A DNA stretch of 64,000 nucleotides from Bordetella genomosp. 9 (GCF_002261425.1 NZ_NEVJ01000001.1:1054001-1118000); one strand, 5' to 3'. Counted from the stretch's first letter, positions 45,011-53,586 are shown. A program made the numbers and translations. The notes: a model not told the origin generated them from the letters alone.

Positions 45011-46526
45011 CGTTCGCCCCCTCTGCGGCACGCTGGGCGCGGGCGGCTTCAAGGGTCGCCAAGACCTCATCCCTATCTAGCCAGCGGCCGCCTTTGTGTT
45101 TGTAAACACCAGGGACGGAATCGGGATCGTTTTCTGCATGCCCGAAGCGGTAACGAGGCAAGTCTTCGATGCGGGAAAGCAATGACTCCGCATCCCCCGC
45201 GCTGGGCTGGCGAGACAGGGCGGTGTGCCAGCGGCGCAATGCTGTTTTCAATACGGGAACAGTTTCGCTATCCTCCGCAATGAGGGCGCATGCCTCAATC
45301 TGTGCAAGTGCTCGTGCCCGCTCGTCGCCCTGCGCAGCCGGTGCTGCGGTGGGCGCCAGATAGTGGTCGCACCCAGGTCGGTGCGTCGCTGCCGTCCCTC
45401 GGCATAACGGACAAATCAGGCTGGCCAGCTTGCCTTGCATCGGCTCCGCACTCGCATCCGCCACGGCTTGCTGACTGGGTGCAGGCGGGGCGGCGGTGTG
45501 CGCTTCGATGGCGTTGAGCGCACAGTTTTCCAGATCATCCCGCGTCGCGATCATCGCTTCCGGCTCGTCGTCAGGGCTGTTGCGGTCGGGAATCTCGCTG
45601 ATGTTCTGGATGAACGTGCCCCACCATACAGGCAGGCCGCCGTCGTCCTGCGCCGCTTGCTTCTCGGGCTGCGCGGAAGGGGCGGACAGCGGTTCCACTG
45701 CCCGTCCACCTTCGCGCATGGCGTCTGCCACGGCCTGCGATGTCGTGGTGTTCCAGGATTGGCTTTTTTCGTTCCAGTAACGCCACGCCACCGGCACCGC
45801 CCCTCCCCCGCTGGCAGTTATTAGAGGATTTCGAATAACTGGGTCGGCCTCGCTGGCCAAGTGCAACGCCGTCATGCCGTGGAACGGCATGGCCGACATG
45901 GATACCGGCATGTCGTTGCCCGCCATGACTTCGCGCAAATGACCGGAGTCGGCGTAGACGGTCCCGCCTTCGCTCGCGGCAACCGTGGCTTTCAGAGCCC
46001 GGATATTCGCGTGAATGTTGCCCACATCCGGCTCGCCATCGGCGTTCAGAGCAAACTCGCTGGCGTACGCCATGCGCGCCGCTTCCAGTTCCGCCACGCG
46101 TTTCTCGGCCTCGCTGGCGGCTCCCTTCTCACGCAGCAGCCTGTCAATCTGTTCGCAGGCGCCGGCGTAGGCGCTTTGCAGTTTTGCGCGCTCGGCCTCG
46201 CTGGCGGCAGGCAGGGCACGGATGCGCGCGTGGTCCTGAGCCTCCCGGACACTGCGCGGCACATCGTGGCTATCGTGGCCAACGGCATGAATCAATTCGT
46301 CCATCTTCTTCAGCCAGTCCTGCGTCGGCATGCCGCCCAGCTTGGCGATGACGGCGCGCTCGATGGCTCGGCCGATCTGGATTAGCCCCGTGTCGTCGGC
46401 GATCGTGCGTGCTTGCCACATACCGCCTGTTATCTCGTGTGCGCGGGTTATGTTCAGGCTGTCGCAGGCGTTGATGATGGCGTGCAGGATCGAATCGTCC
46501 GTCAGCACGGTAGTGTTGGTGTCCAT
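45003..46526 (-). CDS. Ea22-like mosaic phage protein (507 aa)
   Basis: 507 residues from the ATG at 46526. Residues about 110-160 are a helical Ala/Glu-rich stretch (SEAERAKLQSAYAGACEQ) like Ea22 proteins. A middle segment contains PVAWRYWNEKSQSW and a Cys/His cluster (CPLCRGTAATHRPGCDHY). It looks assembled from several modules with low-complexity linkers. The function is unknown. Confidence 0.65.
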   Translation of the reverse strand: MDTNTTVLTDDSILHAIINACDSLNITRAHEITGGMWQARTIADDTGLIQIGRAIERAVIAKLGGMPTQDWLKKMDELIHAVGHDSHDVPRSVREAQDHARIRALPAASEAERAKLQSAYAGACEQIDRLLREKGAASEAEKRVAELEAARMAYASEFALNADGEPDVGNIHANIRALKATVAASEGGTVYADSGHLREVMAGNDMPVSMSAMPFHGMTALHLASEADPVIRNPLITASGGGAVPVAWRYWNEKSQSWNTTTSQAVADAMREGGRAVEPLSAPSAQPEKQAAQDDGGLPVWWGTFIQNISEIPDRNSPDDEPEAMIATRDDLENCALNAIEAHTAAPPAPSQQAVADASAEPMQGKLASLICPLCRGTAATHRPGCDHYLAPTAAPAAQGDERARALAQIEACALIAEDSETVPVLKTALRRWHTALSRQPSAGDAESLLSRIEDLPRYRFGHAENDPDSVPGVYKHKGGRWLDRDEVLATLEAARAQRAAEGANDA

Positions 46527-46531
46527 GTCGT

Positions 46532-46876
46532 CTATTCCTTGGAGAGCGTCAGCGGCGGAATAGGGTGGTAGTGCGTGACGGTCTTGCAGACCTCGCCGCC
46601 CACTTGCCATTGATGACGCAGGGTGTCGGGGTTCAGCACGCGCTGGCCCAGCCGGATATGCCCGTGCTTGTTGATGCGGATCACGTATTGGCCTTCGCAG
46701 TGCGGCTCGCCTTTCTCGACAGGCACCCACTGCTCCGCTCGCATCTCGGCGCGGGCCTGGGCGATGATGGCGCGCTCAACGTAGTCGGCCATCCAGCGCA
46801 TGCGATCCAAATGAGGCAGGTCGGCGGGGCAGAGGGCATGCGCCTCTCGCATTGCCTTGTATGCGGCTTTGCTCAT
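46532..46876 (-). CDS. DUF551-like phage protein (114 aa)
   Basis: 114 residues. The C-terminal half reads QWVPVEKGEPHCEGQYVI and ends THYHPIPPL, the pattern of DUF551 phage proteins. No known function. Confidence 0.65.
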   Translation of the reverse strand: MSKAAYKAMREAHALCPADLPHLDRMRWMADYVERAIIAQARAEMRAEQWVPVEKGEPHCEGQYVIRINKHGHIRLGQRVLNPDTLRHQWQVGGEVCKTVTHYHPIPPLTLSKE

Positions 46877-47265
46877 GCTGCGGACTCCTTGTGCTCGATC
46901 AGGGAGCGGATGTCGGTAGCGCACTGGTAGCAAGCCCCCGCATGGGGCGACTCGCCACACAATCGCGCTTCGGCCTCGCACCGTTGGGCCGCTTCTTCCA
47001 GCGCTTTGCGCCGCTCATCGGCGAGTAGTAGGTCCAGACGATGACGGAACCAAGCGCTTCGGTAAGCGTCCTCATCGTCGTATTCGTAGATGAACGCGTG
47101 CAAGGGCGATGCAAGCTTGCTATCCAGCTCCGCACCGTATCCGCCTTCGGCAACGCGTTTGGCGATGAATTCCGAGTTCGCCACTCGCATCGCACAATCT
47201 TCCCAACTCGGAAGATTCGAATCCGGTGCTTCCGGCAGGTCTGGCTTGTCAGCGGGGGTGTTCAT
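46873..47265 (-). CDS. Hypothetical phage protein (130 aa)
   Basis: 130 residues, starting MNTPADKPDLPEAPDSN. The C-terminal quarter has three Cys (CEAEARLCGESPHAGACYQC). It overlaps the next gene by ATGA. No family recognised. Confidence 0.6.
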   Translation of the reverse strand: MNTPADKPDLPEAPDSNLPSWEDCAMRVANSEFIAKRVAEGGYGAELDSKLASPLHAFIYEYDDEDAYRSAWFRHRLDLLLADERRKALEEAAQRCEAEARLCGESPHAGACYQCATDIRSLIEHKESAA

Positions 47266-47585
47266 GTCCGCACCTCAATTGCGTATACCTGGACTGGCTC
47301 GGGCCCGAAGTGAGGATGTGTAATGGTCTGGATGGTGTAGCCGCGCCAGGGGAGAATGAGGCGGCGCTCTTGATCGTCGCGCTTCGGGTAGCCTCGTGTC
47401 AGGATGATCCGGTCATAGCACCGTTCTACCGTTATCGAACCTTCAACCAGCGAATCGGCATACTTGGATTGCCGCGTAAGGCGTCGCTTCCAATACGGCG
47501 TGCAGAGCCGGTATTCCTCGGTCTTGGTGCCCGCCTTGATGGCGTCGAAGTATTCGCCCTTGAGCGAAAGGGTAAGGTCAGCCAT
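47262..47585 (-). CDS. ASCH-like domain phage protein
   Basis: 107 residues. The opening LTLSLKGEYFDAIKAGTKTE followed by YRLCTPYW has the look of the ASCH fold (substrate-proximal Lys and Glu), which binds RNA or modified nucleosides. The match is moderate. Confidence 0.6.
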   Translation of the reverse strand: MADLTLSLKGEYFDAIKAGTKTEEYRLCTPYWKRRLTRQSKYADSLVEGSITVERCYDRIILTRGYPKRDDQERRLILPWRGYTIQTITHPHFGPEPVQVYAIEVRT

Positions 47586-48462
47586 TCTTCCCGCCCTCCC
47601 TAGCGCTATCTGACATGGCGGCTATCTGCTTGGACAGCCAATCCCGCAGCGCCTGCTCGGCGGCTTCGCGGCTGGGAAGACCACCCGCGATTTCGAACGT
47701 GATGCGGCCTTTGCAGCCGTGCCGGTTCAGGTCGGAGAAGATATCCGTGCCGTCGATACGCGCGCACCAGCCGCGCCCTGTCGCAGCTATATAGGGACCT
47801 TGTACCCAGTCGGCATCGGGGCGTACCGCATCCTCCTGCTGCGATGGGTGGGCAGGGGCGGCAGCGAGCATGGCGGCATAGATGCGCTTGCAATCCTCTT
47901 CGGTGATGTCCTCGTCGCTATACCAGGGGTCCTGCTGCACGCAGGTATGCTTCTGGCAGCCAGCGCTTACCATCTCATCGGTCGGCTCTACCGGCACCAT
48001 CTCCCACCCGGCCGGCTGCTGGGGTTCTTCGTACAGAGGCACGCAGGTAACGAGGAAGGAACGGTCGAAATCCTTGCCGGCAACACCAAAAGGCTCATGC
48101 GCCTGAATCGTGCTGAACTTGATCCTCTGGATACAGTCGTTCTCGTCCCAGAGAAGGTACGCATATCCGAACGGGGGCTCGGCCGGCTGCTGGGGCTCCC
48201 ACGCATCGGAATACCGCCGCAGATCATCTGCGACAGCTTGCGGATCGACAGAATATCCACCAGGCAGGACGGTGCGGATAAGGTGCTCTACGTCGATCTT
48301 GGGCGGCTGCTGGGGCTGGGCGTCCAGTTCGATAGCGGCGTCCCGTAGGCGCATCCCCTCATCGCAGGTAGCTACCGATTCGGCGCAAGCTGAGCACCAT
48401 GTCTGGTGCAGCGCAAACGCCTTCCAAGCCTCGGCGCGGGTCGACTGTTCTTTGCTATCCAT
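47578..48462 (-). CDS. Hypothetical Pro/Gln-linked phage protein (294 aa)
   Basis: 294 residues. Several PQQP linkers (DAQPQQPPK, EPQQPAEPP, EEPQQPAGW) separate short modules. VPVEPTDEMVSAG followed by ITEEDCKRIYAAMLAAAP is a phrase common in phage early proteins. No function known. Confidence 0.6.
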   Translation of the reverse strand: MDSKEQSTRAEAWKAFALHQTWCSACAESVATCDEGMRLRDAAIELDAQPQQPPKIDVEHLIRTVLPGGYSVDPQAVADDLRRYSDAWEPQQPAEPPFGYAYLLWDENDCIQRIKFSTIQAHEPFGVAGKDFDRSFLVTCVPLYEEPQQPAGWEMVPVEPTDEMVSAGCQKHTCVQQDPWYSDEDITEEDCKRIYAAMLAAAPAHPSQQEDAVRPDADWVQGPYIAATGRGWCARIDGTDIFSDLNRHGCKGRITFEIAGGLPSREAAEQALRDWLSKQIAAMSDSAREGGKNG

Positions 48463-48468
48463 GATTCC

Positions 48469-48618
48469 TTACGCAGCGATGAACTTGCGGATGCGGGTGG
48501 TAAAACTCGTCGTGCGCTGGAATTCGCGGGCCTCCGAGCGAGACTGCGCCATCGTGTAGTTCACCCATTTGCCGGTGCTACGTGAAAATACCTGTACGAT
48601 CCATACGTGTTCTTGCAT
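48469..48618 (-). CDS. Small basic phage protein (49 aa)
   Basis: 49 residues from the ATG at 48618 (MQEHVWIVQVFSRSTGKW), ending in a basic stretch. It fits the ten-base gap after ssb. No family recognised. Confidence 0.5.
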   Translation of the reverse strand: MQEHVWIVQVFSRSTGKWVNYTMAQSRSEAREFQRTTSFTTRIRKFIAA

Positions 48619-48628
48619 GGCTGGCTCC

Positions 48629-49078
48629 TTAGAAGGGGATGTCGTCGTCCATGTCCGCCAGGTTCTGCTCCGGCGTCTTGGCGGGTTGGGAAGGTTGCGG
48701 CGCAGACTTGCGGTCGGCATAGCTGCTGCGCTTCTGCTGGGGCTCGCGCTCCTGGTCGTTGTCCTTCCCGGCCAGCATTTGCATCTGGTCGGCCACGACC
48801 TCGGTCACATAGCGCTTATCGCCATCTTTTTCGTACTCTCGGGTGCGCATGCGGCCGGAGACATAGACTTGCTTGCCCTTGGTCAAATACTCGGCGCAGA
48901 TTTCGGCCAACTTGCCGAAGACGACGATGCGGACCCATTCGGTGCCGTCTTTGTCTTTGGTCTTCCAGCCGACAGCAAGGGAAAAGTTCACGACGCATCC
49001 GCCATCAGCCCCATAGCGGGTCTCAGGATCGCGTCCCAGCCGGCCGATGAATTCGCATCGGTTCAGATCGTTAGCCAT
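48629..49078 (-). CDS. ssb: Single-stranded DNA-binding protein
   Basis: 149 residues. OB fold with DLNRCEFIGRLGRDPETRY and YVSGRMRTREYEKDGDKRY, an intrinsically disordered linker and the acidic tip DDDIPF. It protects ssDNA during phage recombination and replication. Its ATG overlaps the stop of the ATPase gene upstream. Confidence 0.95.
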   Translation of the reverse strand: MANDLNRCEFIGRLGRDPETRYGADGGCVVNFSLAVGWKTKDKDGTEWVRIVVFGKLAEICAEYLTKGKQVYVSGRMRTREYEKDGDKRYVTEVVADQMQMLAGKDNDQEREPQQKRSSYADRKSAPQPSQPAKTPEQNLADMDDDIPF

Positions 49079-50136
49079 TACGCAGCCTCCTGCTGGTGCT
49101 GTTCAGGCTCCAGGAAATCGCGCAGCTGCTTGAGGCCTTGTTTGAGCATGGTGCTGTGCATGTTCTCGACCTTGGTCCAGCTGCGCGTCTGGAAAAACTG
49201 CTCCATCCACTCAGCGCGCTTCTGCTTGTCTTCGACGGACATGCTGGGTGCGTGCTTCTTCATCAGTTCGATGATTTCCTCGGAAGCGATGGCCCGGTCC
49301 TGCTTCTCGCTGTCCCATCCGCTTTCGTCGGCATCGGGGAACATTTCCTTGGAATCACGCTGGTCCATGCTCTCGAAGTGCTGACCGCCGATGTTCAGGA
49401 AGTCGAAGTGCCCGCGCAACTTGTTGTAGTTGGGCTTGTCGATTTCATGGCCGTTCAGCTTGTCGGCGCGATCCTTCTGGATGACAGCGACGTTGACGGT
49501 CTTGTTGGCCTCACGTCGAGCCACCATCTCGATCAGCAAGGACGGCTCGTAGCCGAGTTCCTTTTCCGTCGCCATGCGGGTACCGGTGCTGATGAGTTCC
49601 TTCTTGCCGGTGCCGTCATCCTTGTCCTGGTACTCGTAGATGTTGCCGGCACGGCCGCAGACGATGACATGCATCTTGGAGGACAAGAAGCGGTCAGTGA
49701 ATTCCGCCCACGCCGCTTTGATAGGGCGCCAGTGCTGGAATTCCAGAGACAGGAGCGGCTTGCGCCCGTTGCGGCGTCGGGACTCGTTCAGGCGGTCCAG
49801 GAACGATTCCTGAGCATCCCGCCATACGTGGGTAATGCTGTCGATGATGGCGATATCGCTGACCTGCTCGGCCTCGTCCATGAATAGCATGAGGTCAGCC
49901 AGGGCGCGGCTTTCATCCGCGACAAGCAGTTCGATCCCGGCGTCATCAAAAAGCGGCTTGACGAAGGAAAACGCCGGCTCGGTATCGAAAGCAACGACCG
50001 GCTTGGTGCTGCCAATCGCCTTATGCAGCCCGATAGCGATTTCCGTCGCGGTACGGGTCTTACCGGAGCCAGCGGCGCCGTACAGACCCACTTTTGCGTA
50101 GGCCATTTTGTTCGTTGCGGGCTTCAACAGTCCCAT
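49078..50136 (-). CDS. Phage RecA-like ATPase (Sak4-like)
   Basis: 352 residues. Walker A is GAAGSGKTRT near residue 20, Walker B is IAIIDSITHVW. The core resembles a RecA fold without its DNA-binding N terminus, as in Sak4-like phage single-strand annealing or recombination ATPases. Its pairing with ssb supports a recombination role. Confidence 0.85.
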   Translation of the reverse strand: MGLLKPATNKMAYAKVGLYGAAGSGKTRTATEIAIGLHKAIGSTKPVVAFDTEPAFSFVKPLFDDAGIELLVADESRALADLMLFMDEAEQVSDIAIIDSITHVWRDAQESFLDRLNESRRRNGRKPLLSLEFQHWRPIKAAWAEFTDRFLSSKMHVIVCGRAGNIYEYQDKDDGTGKKELISTGTRMATEKELGYEPSLLIEMVARREANKTVNVAVIQKDRADKLNGHEIDKPNYNKLRGHFDFLNIGGQHFESMDQRDSKEMFPDADESGWDSEKQDRAIASEEIIELMKKHAPSMSVEDKQKRAEWMEQFFQTRSWTKVENMHSTMLKQGLKQLRDFLEPEQHQQEAA

Positions 50137-50149
50137 ATTCTTTCTCCAG

Positions 50150-50284
50150 TTACCTGTGTGCGATACGCGCCGAGTACTCGGCAGTCCTGACCCTCTGCGA
50201 GTCCTGGTAGTCCCAATGTGATGCCAGGAGATAGCAGGCGATGATTACGGCGAGCTTCCAGCCGTGTTTCCACAGATCATCCAT
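50150..50284 (-). CDS. Small membrane protein (44 aa)
   Basis: 44 residues from the ATG at 50284. A single hydrophobic segment (WKLAVIIACYLLASHW) follows a short charged start. No family recognised. Confidence 0.45.
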   Translation of the reverse strand: MDDLWKHGWKLAVIIACYLLASHWDYQDSQRVRTAEYSARIAHR

Positions 50285-50546
50285 TGCTGACTCCGATGGC
50301 CTTGGCAATGGCGGCGCGGGCGTTATCGACCTCGGTAGTTGGGTCAGATAGTTCGCACTCAGCACGCCACAGGAGTTCTTCCAGCGCCTCCAGCAGCTCT
50401 GGCGCAGCGGCGATCAGGCGGGCGTTGGGTTCCTGTTCCTTGCGCAGACTGACAAATCCCACTTGTCTGCCATCAGCGTCGTCTATGCAGATTCCGCCGT
50501 GTCCATCGGGAATACCAAACCATGGGCCTTTCGTGTGCTGTTTCAC
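50277..50546 (-). CDS. Hypothetical phage protein (89 aa)
   Basis: 89 residues from a GTG at 50546 overlapping the upstream stop (GTGA). PNARLIAAAPELLEALEELL is a phrase widespread in phage proteins with no known role. A homologous context is common in lambdoid prophages. Confidence 0.65.
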   Translation of the reverse strand: MKQHTKGPWFGIPDGHGGICIDDADGRQVGFVSLRKEQEPNARLIAAAPELLEALEELLWRAECELSDPTTEVDNARAAIAKAIGVSNG

Positions 50547-50761
50547 GCCGCCACCTTTTCGGTTAGAACCTTCTCGGGCATCGACGCGCTGACCCAGAAG
50601 CCAGCGGCGTTCTTGCACATACCCTTGGTCTGCATTTCGTTGACTGTCATACAGCGACGGTCTTTGCCGAACTCGCCAGTGCGATGCTTGTCGAACGCAA
50701 AGGAGGAATTGAAGTACTCCTTGCATCCCTGGCATTGATTACGATCACCAGTCAGATTCAC
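50543..50761 (-). CDS. Phage zinc-finger-like protein (72 aa)
   Basis: 72 residues. CQGCKEYFNSSFAFDKHRTG is a Cys-Cys-His finger-like sequence with a further Cys near residue 37 (DRRCMTVNEMQ). Similar small proteins occur in phages; DNA binding is possible but unproven. Confidence 0.65.
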   Translation of the reverse strand: MNLTGDRNQCQGCKEYFNSSFAFDKHRTGEFGKDRRCMTVNEMQTKGMCKNAAGFWVSASMPEKVLTEKVAA

Positions 50762-51027
50762 GCCGCCATCCTCCGAAGCGCTTCCGCTTCCTCTTTCTTC
50801 GCCGGCTCGATGTTGTCCCAGACCTGGTGCATGATGTCGGGCGAGACTTCTTCCTCAATCCTGGCCTGGGCCTTCTTGTCGTAGATCAGCCGCACGCAGT
50901 GGTTCGGGCGCAGCGGGAAGCCATTCGCCCAGACGCGGTAGCAGACCTCGACATCGTCCAAGACCTTCTTGGCCGGATCTGTGAACAGGTACCAATCCTC
51001 GATCACCACGTCGTCATCGTTGTCCAT
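50758..51027 (-). CDS. Hypothetical phage protein (89 aa)
   Basis: 89 residues from the ATG at 51027 (MDNDDDVVIEDWYLFTD); a longer frame exists, but this start overlaps the stop region of the gene before it. Acidic at the start and the end. No family recognised. Confidence 0.55.
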   Translation of the reverse strand: MDNDDDVVIEDWYLFTDPAKKVLDDVEVCYRVWANGFPLRPNHCVRLIYDKKAQARIEEEVSPDIMHQVWDNIEPAKKEEAEALRRMAA

Positions 51028-51169
51028 GGCTTTCTCCGGGGTCGGCCTCGGCGGCTTCAACGATCTGCCGGGCGGTAAGGGTCAGCGTCGGTTCGTCGCC
51101 GTCTTCCGCGTCATCAAGCAAGCATCGCGCGGCGATGACCCAGTCGTCAGGGATAAATCCTTTAGTCAT
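51014..51169 (-). CDS. Hypothetical phage protein (51 aa)
   Basis: 51 residues, starting MTKGFIPDDWVIAARCLLDD. Very acidic. It overlaps both neighbours by a few bases, in line with the operon's packing. Confidence 0.45.
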   Translation of the reverse strand: MTKGFIPDDWVIAARCLLDDAEDGDEPTLTLTARQIVEAAEADPGESHGQR

Positions 51170-51281
51170 GCGTCTCTCCAATCAGTGGGTCACAATCCCT
51201 GTGCCACTTCGCCAGTCGATCCAGCAGCGGCGCTATTCCTTGTGCGACCAGCAGGTAGCCGATAATCAAGAAGCCGGCCAT
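51162..51281 (-). CDS. Small membrane protein (39 aa)
   Basis: 39 residues, MAGFLIIGYLLVAQGIAP, a single hydrophobic segment followed by a charged tail. It overlaps both neighbours by short stretches. Confidence 0.45.
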   Translation of the reverse strand: MAGFLIIGYLLVAQGIAPLLDRLAKWHRDCDPLIGETHD

Positions 51282-51550
51282 TCCGCTATCTCCTGCTCAA
51301 TGGCTGCTTCAAGGCGCTTGCGAAGGTCCGCAGTCCACTGGGTGGTGTCCCGAGCCACGGCGGTGATATAAGCTGCCTTATCGTGCAGGTCCGGATCATC
51401 CATAAGCCCCTGCGCGTCGATACGCTGCACCCACCACATACGGGTGTGATGGTCTGAATCCCATGCGGACGGGCGGCGAAGGACTTCCATCACTTCGTCG
51501 ACAGTCGCGCTGATTACGTCAGGCTCGCGGAAGGTGGGGAGGGCGCTCAT
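51266..51550 (-). CDS. Hypothetical phage protein (94 aa)
   Basis: 94 residues from the ATG at 51550 (MSALPTFREPDVISATVDEV). No recognised family. Overlaps the next upstream gene by four bases. Confidence 0.55.
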   Translation of the reverse strand: MSALPTFREPDVISATVDEVMEVLRRPSAWDSDHHTRMWWVQRIDAQGLMDDPDLHDKAAYITAVARDTTQWTADLRKRLEAAIEQEIAEWPAS

Positions 51551-51786
51551 TTGCGGGCCTCTAGCATGGCGTCGGCGATCTGGTATGACATCGACGCGAC
51601 CCAATCCGCACCATCTTCACGCCGGGACAGATACGACAGCATCGGCTCAGCGCCACCATTTGCAGCCTCGCTGTTAGCGAGTATCCCAGCGAGCGCTTTG
51701 GCTGCGAAGTAGTCGCGCATCGTGAGCCCGTTGTGGCCCTCGTAGCGATGATCGCGAGGGAAGGCCGGTTCAAGTGGTTCGCTCAT
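51547..51786 (-). CDS. Conserved phage protein (79 aa)
   Basis: 79 residues. GLTMRDYFAAKALAGILAN and WVASMSYQIADAMLEARK are widespread in small phage proteins without known function. The sequence is intact at both ends. Confidence 0.7.
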   Translation of the reverse strand: MSEPLEPAFPRDHRYEGHNGLTMRDYFAAKALAGILANSEAANGGAEPMLSYLSRREDGADWVASMSYQIADAMLEARK

Positions 51787-51789
51787 CTC

Positions 51790-52041
51790 TCACTCCATCC
51801 CCGGCACGCCGGGCAAGTGTTCACGCAACGGCGTCTCGCCAGTCCTCGCAGCAGCGTCTAGGGCGAGTTCGTTGCGGTAGTGGGCCTGCGCAGCCGGAGC
51901 CGCCGCATTGGCGATTACGGTGTCGATGTAGCCCGTATCAACCTCATGTGGCTTGAGGAAACGGCGCGCATACTTCAATGCGGTCAGGAGTTCCGCAATC
52001 TGCGGGTTCTCCTGCAGGGTGAAGTCGGGGGGGATAGACAT
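51790..52041 (-). CDS. Hypothetical phage protein (83 aa)
   Basis: 83 residues (MSIPPDFTLQENPQIAELL), predicted mostly helical. Function unknown. It lies four bases upstream of its neighbour in the direction of transcription. Confidence 0.55.
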   Translation of the reverse strand: MSIPPDFTLQENPQIAELLTALKYARRFLKPHEVDTGYIDTVIANAAAPAAQAHYRNELALDAAARTGETPLREHLPGVPGME

Positions 52042-52052
52042 GGAGGGGCTCC

Positions 52053-52856
52053 TTACTCAGCTTCCACGAACTCGCCATCAGCATTCAGCGAGTACCACGT
52101 ATCCGGCTTGATGCCATCCTGGCCAACTATGGCCGCGCGGATGTGAACGATGCGGCCGTAGCCGTCGCCGTCGGATTCGATGTCGCGATAGCAGACGACG
52201 ATGGCGCAACCGTCGAGGCCCTTGGCGCGGCCCTGGGTGCCAACTGCAGCGGCGACGGCGTGCTTGCCCGTGGCAGAAGCAGCACCCCGGTTGCCCGTGG
52301 CAGAAGCAGCACCCTGGTAGCCCGTGGCAGAAGCAGCACCCTGGTCGCCCGTGGCAGAAGCAGCACCCTGGTCGCCCGTGGCAGAAGCAGCACCCTGGTC
52401 GCCCGTGGCAGAAGCAGCACCCTGGTCGCCCGTGGCAGAAGCAGCACCCTGGTCGCCCGTGGCAGAAGCAGCACCCTGGTCGCCCGTGGCGGTTTCACCT
52501 TCCGGCTTCGAGCGGCTGAACGTGTAGTCGATAGCCGCTTTGATGATGCCCGGCAGCGTCAGTTCAGCCTTGATCGTGATGCGCGAGCTGGCGACCTTGG
52601 TGTCGCCGCCTTCGCGGCTGATCTGCCCGGACTGTTCAACGATGGCGAAGCGGTTGCCCGCCGGCGCGTAGTAGTCGAAGACGTTCAGCGGGTACTCGCA
52701 GGCATGGAAGCCGCGGCGGCAGGCCTCGATCTCTCCATCCAGTTCGTAGGTCTCGCCGATCTTGTACTGGAACGGCTTATCGTCCGGATTGCAGATCAGG
52801 TCTTTGTCGAAGCCCTTGTACGAGATGACGACTTCTTCTTTCTTCTGGTCTTCCAC
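52053..52856 (-). CDS. Phage protein with DUF7666-like N terminus and nine-residue repeats
   Basis: 267 residues from a GTG at 52856. Residues 1-120 ([19 protein letters not shown] to [11 protein letters not shown]) match the DUF7666-like fold found in phage proteins. The middle is a repeat of GDQGAASAT: six perfect copies, then GYQGAASAT and [11 protein letters not shown]-terminal domain of about 60 residues follows. The repeat may be a flexible or collagen-like spacer. Function unknown. Confidence 0.75.
   Translation of the reverse strand: MEDQKKEEVVISYKGFDKDLICNPDDKPFQYKIGETYELDGEIEACRRGFHACEYPLNVFDYYAPAGNRFAIVEQSGQISREGGDTKVASSRITIKAELTLPGIIKAAIDYTFSRSKPEGETATGDQGAASATGDQGAASATGDQGAASATGDQGAASATGDQGAASATGDQGAASATGYQGAASATGNRGAASATGKHAVAAAVGTQGRAKGLDGCAIVVCYRDIESDGDGYGRIVHIRAAIVGQDGIKPDTWYSLNADGEFVEAE
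52264..52491. repeat. 27-bp tandem repeat inside the DUF7666-like gene
   Basis: The unit GCAGAAGCAGCACCCTGGTC plus GCCCGTG recurs about eight times with a 27-base period, six of them identical, and each unit encodes nine residues. Copy number is likely to vary between strains through slippage. Confidence 0.92.
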
Positions 52857-52894
52857 GGAGTTCTCCGGTATGGACTGCGTTGTGTTAGGTCAGA

Positions 52895-52975
52895 GATTCA
52901 GGGGAGGAAGCAAGTCCGCTTGGCTGACGAATGGCTAGGAGGGAGTGCCGCGCTTCCTGTTTCCTCTCCTGAATC
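52895..52975. repeat. Imperfect inverted repeat in an intergenic gap
   Basis: GATTCAGGGGAGGAA (52895-52909) and TTCCTCTCCTGAATC (52961-52975) are inverted copies with one mismatch, 51 bases apart, within the 130-base gap between two early genes. It could fold in RNA as a hairpin. Confidence 0.6.
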
Positions 52976-52986
52976 CCCGTTAGGGG

Positions 52987-53217
52987 CTACGCTTCGATCC
53001 ACTCGAAATCCGGCACTCGATCCCAAGGATTCGGCGGCATAGAGCGCCCCGCAATCGGAATCACTGCGGGATAGCCACCGATCAGTTCGAACACTTCGAC
53101 GCTCGGATCAGGGCACGCGCGCATCTGCTCCAGAACGCCGCGCTCCGTGTAGGCGTAGCGCTTGTCCGTCGGCCCAACGACGACGAAGCGGGCGGTCAGG
53201 CGTTTGAGGATTTGCAT
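52987..53217 (-). CDS. Hypothetical phage protein (76 aa)
   Basis: 76 residues (MQILKRLTARFVVVGPTDK). No family recognised. It lies before the intergenic inverted repeat in the leftward operon. Confidence 0.55.
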   Translation of the reverse strand: MQILKRLTARFVVVGPTDKRYAYTERGVLEQMRACPDPSVEVFELIGGYPAVIPIAGRSMPPNPWDRVPDFEWIEA

Positions 53218-53226
53218 GGGGAGTCC

Positions 53227-53424
53227 TTAGGCGTTGACGTTGTCTTTGAAGCCTTCCCAGTGCGCTTCCAGGCGCTCCAGGGAGATATCGCCGGCCAGGT
53301 CATGGCGATGCGGGCCGCAGACATTGCGGGCCTCGCGCATTTGGTAATTGCCGTTCTGCTTCTTCAGCACGCACCCTTCGTCCCGGACTTCTCCGTAGGC
53401 TTCGATTTCTTGGATCAGGTTCAT
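53227..53424 (-). CDS. Hypothetical phage protein (65 aa), first gene of leftward operon
   Basis: 65 residues from the ATG at 53424, six bases after GGAG; the ATG at 53430 is adjacent to the site and less likely. It starts MNLIQEIEAYGEV and has two Cys and a His cluster (VCGPHRHD). It is the first gene after the strong leftward promoter. No antiterminator signature is seen. Confidence 0.55.
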   Translation of the reverse strand: MNLIQEIEAYGEVRDEGCVLKKQNGNYQMREARNVCGPHRHDLAGDISLERLEAHWEGFKDNVNA

Positions 53425-53474
53425 CGTCATCTCCGTTGCGGTGGGTGAGTGCGTAGGTGCTGCGTGTTGAGAGA

Positions 53475-53504
53475 ACTATACATGCGTTGTTTAGTGGTCG
53501 TCAA
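53475..53504 (-). promoter_or_regulatory. Leftward early promoter (pL-like)
   Basis: On the leftward strand TTGACG (53504-53499) and TATAGT (53480-53475) are 18 bases apart. It stands about 50 bases before the first gene of the leftward operon and would drive all genes down to int. Confidence 0.75.
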
Positions 53505-53549
53505 GCGGACTAACCTAAAAAAGTTGAGGCAAAGCGACAGACGAAAAAA

Positions 53550-53567
53550 AACCCGCCGGAGCGGGTT
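53550..53567 (-). terminator. Terminator between the leftward promoter and an upstream gene
   Basis: AACCCGC and GCGGGTT pair across CGGA; eight T follow on the leftward strand. It ends the 65-residue gene and isolates it from the leftward promoter. Confidence 0.75.
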
Positions 53568-53586
53568 TCTTGGGTGGGCAGGTTAG

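Noticed and set aside
52264..52491. Possible CRISPR array
   Set aside because: The 27-base units are contiguous without unique spacers and are in frame inside a gene; there are no cas genes.
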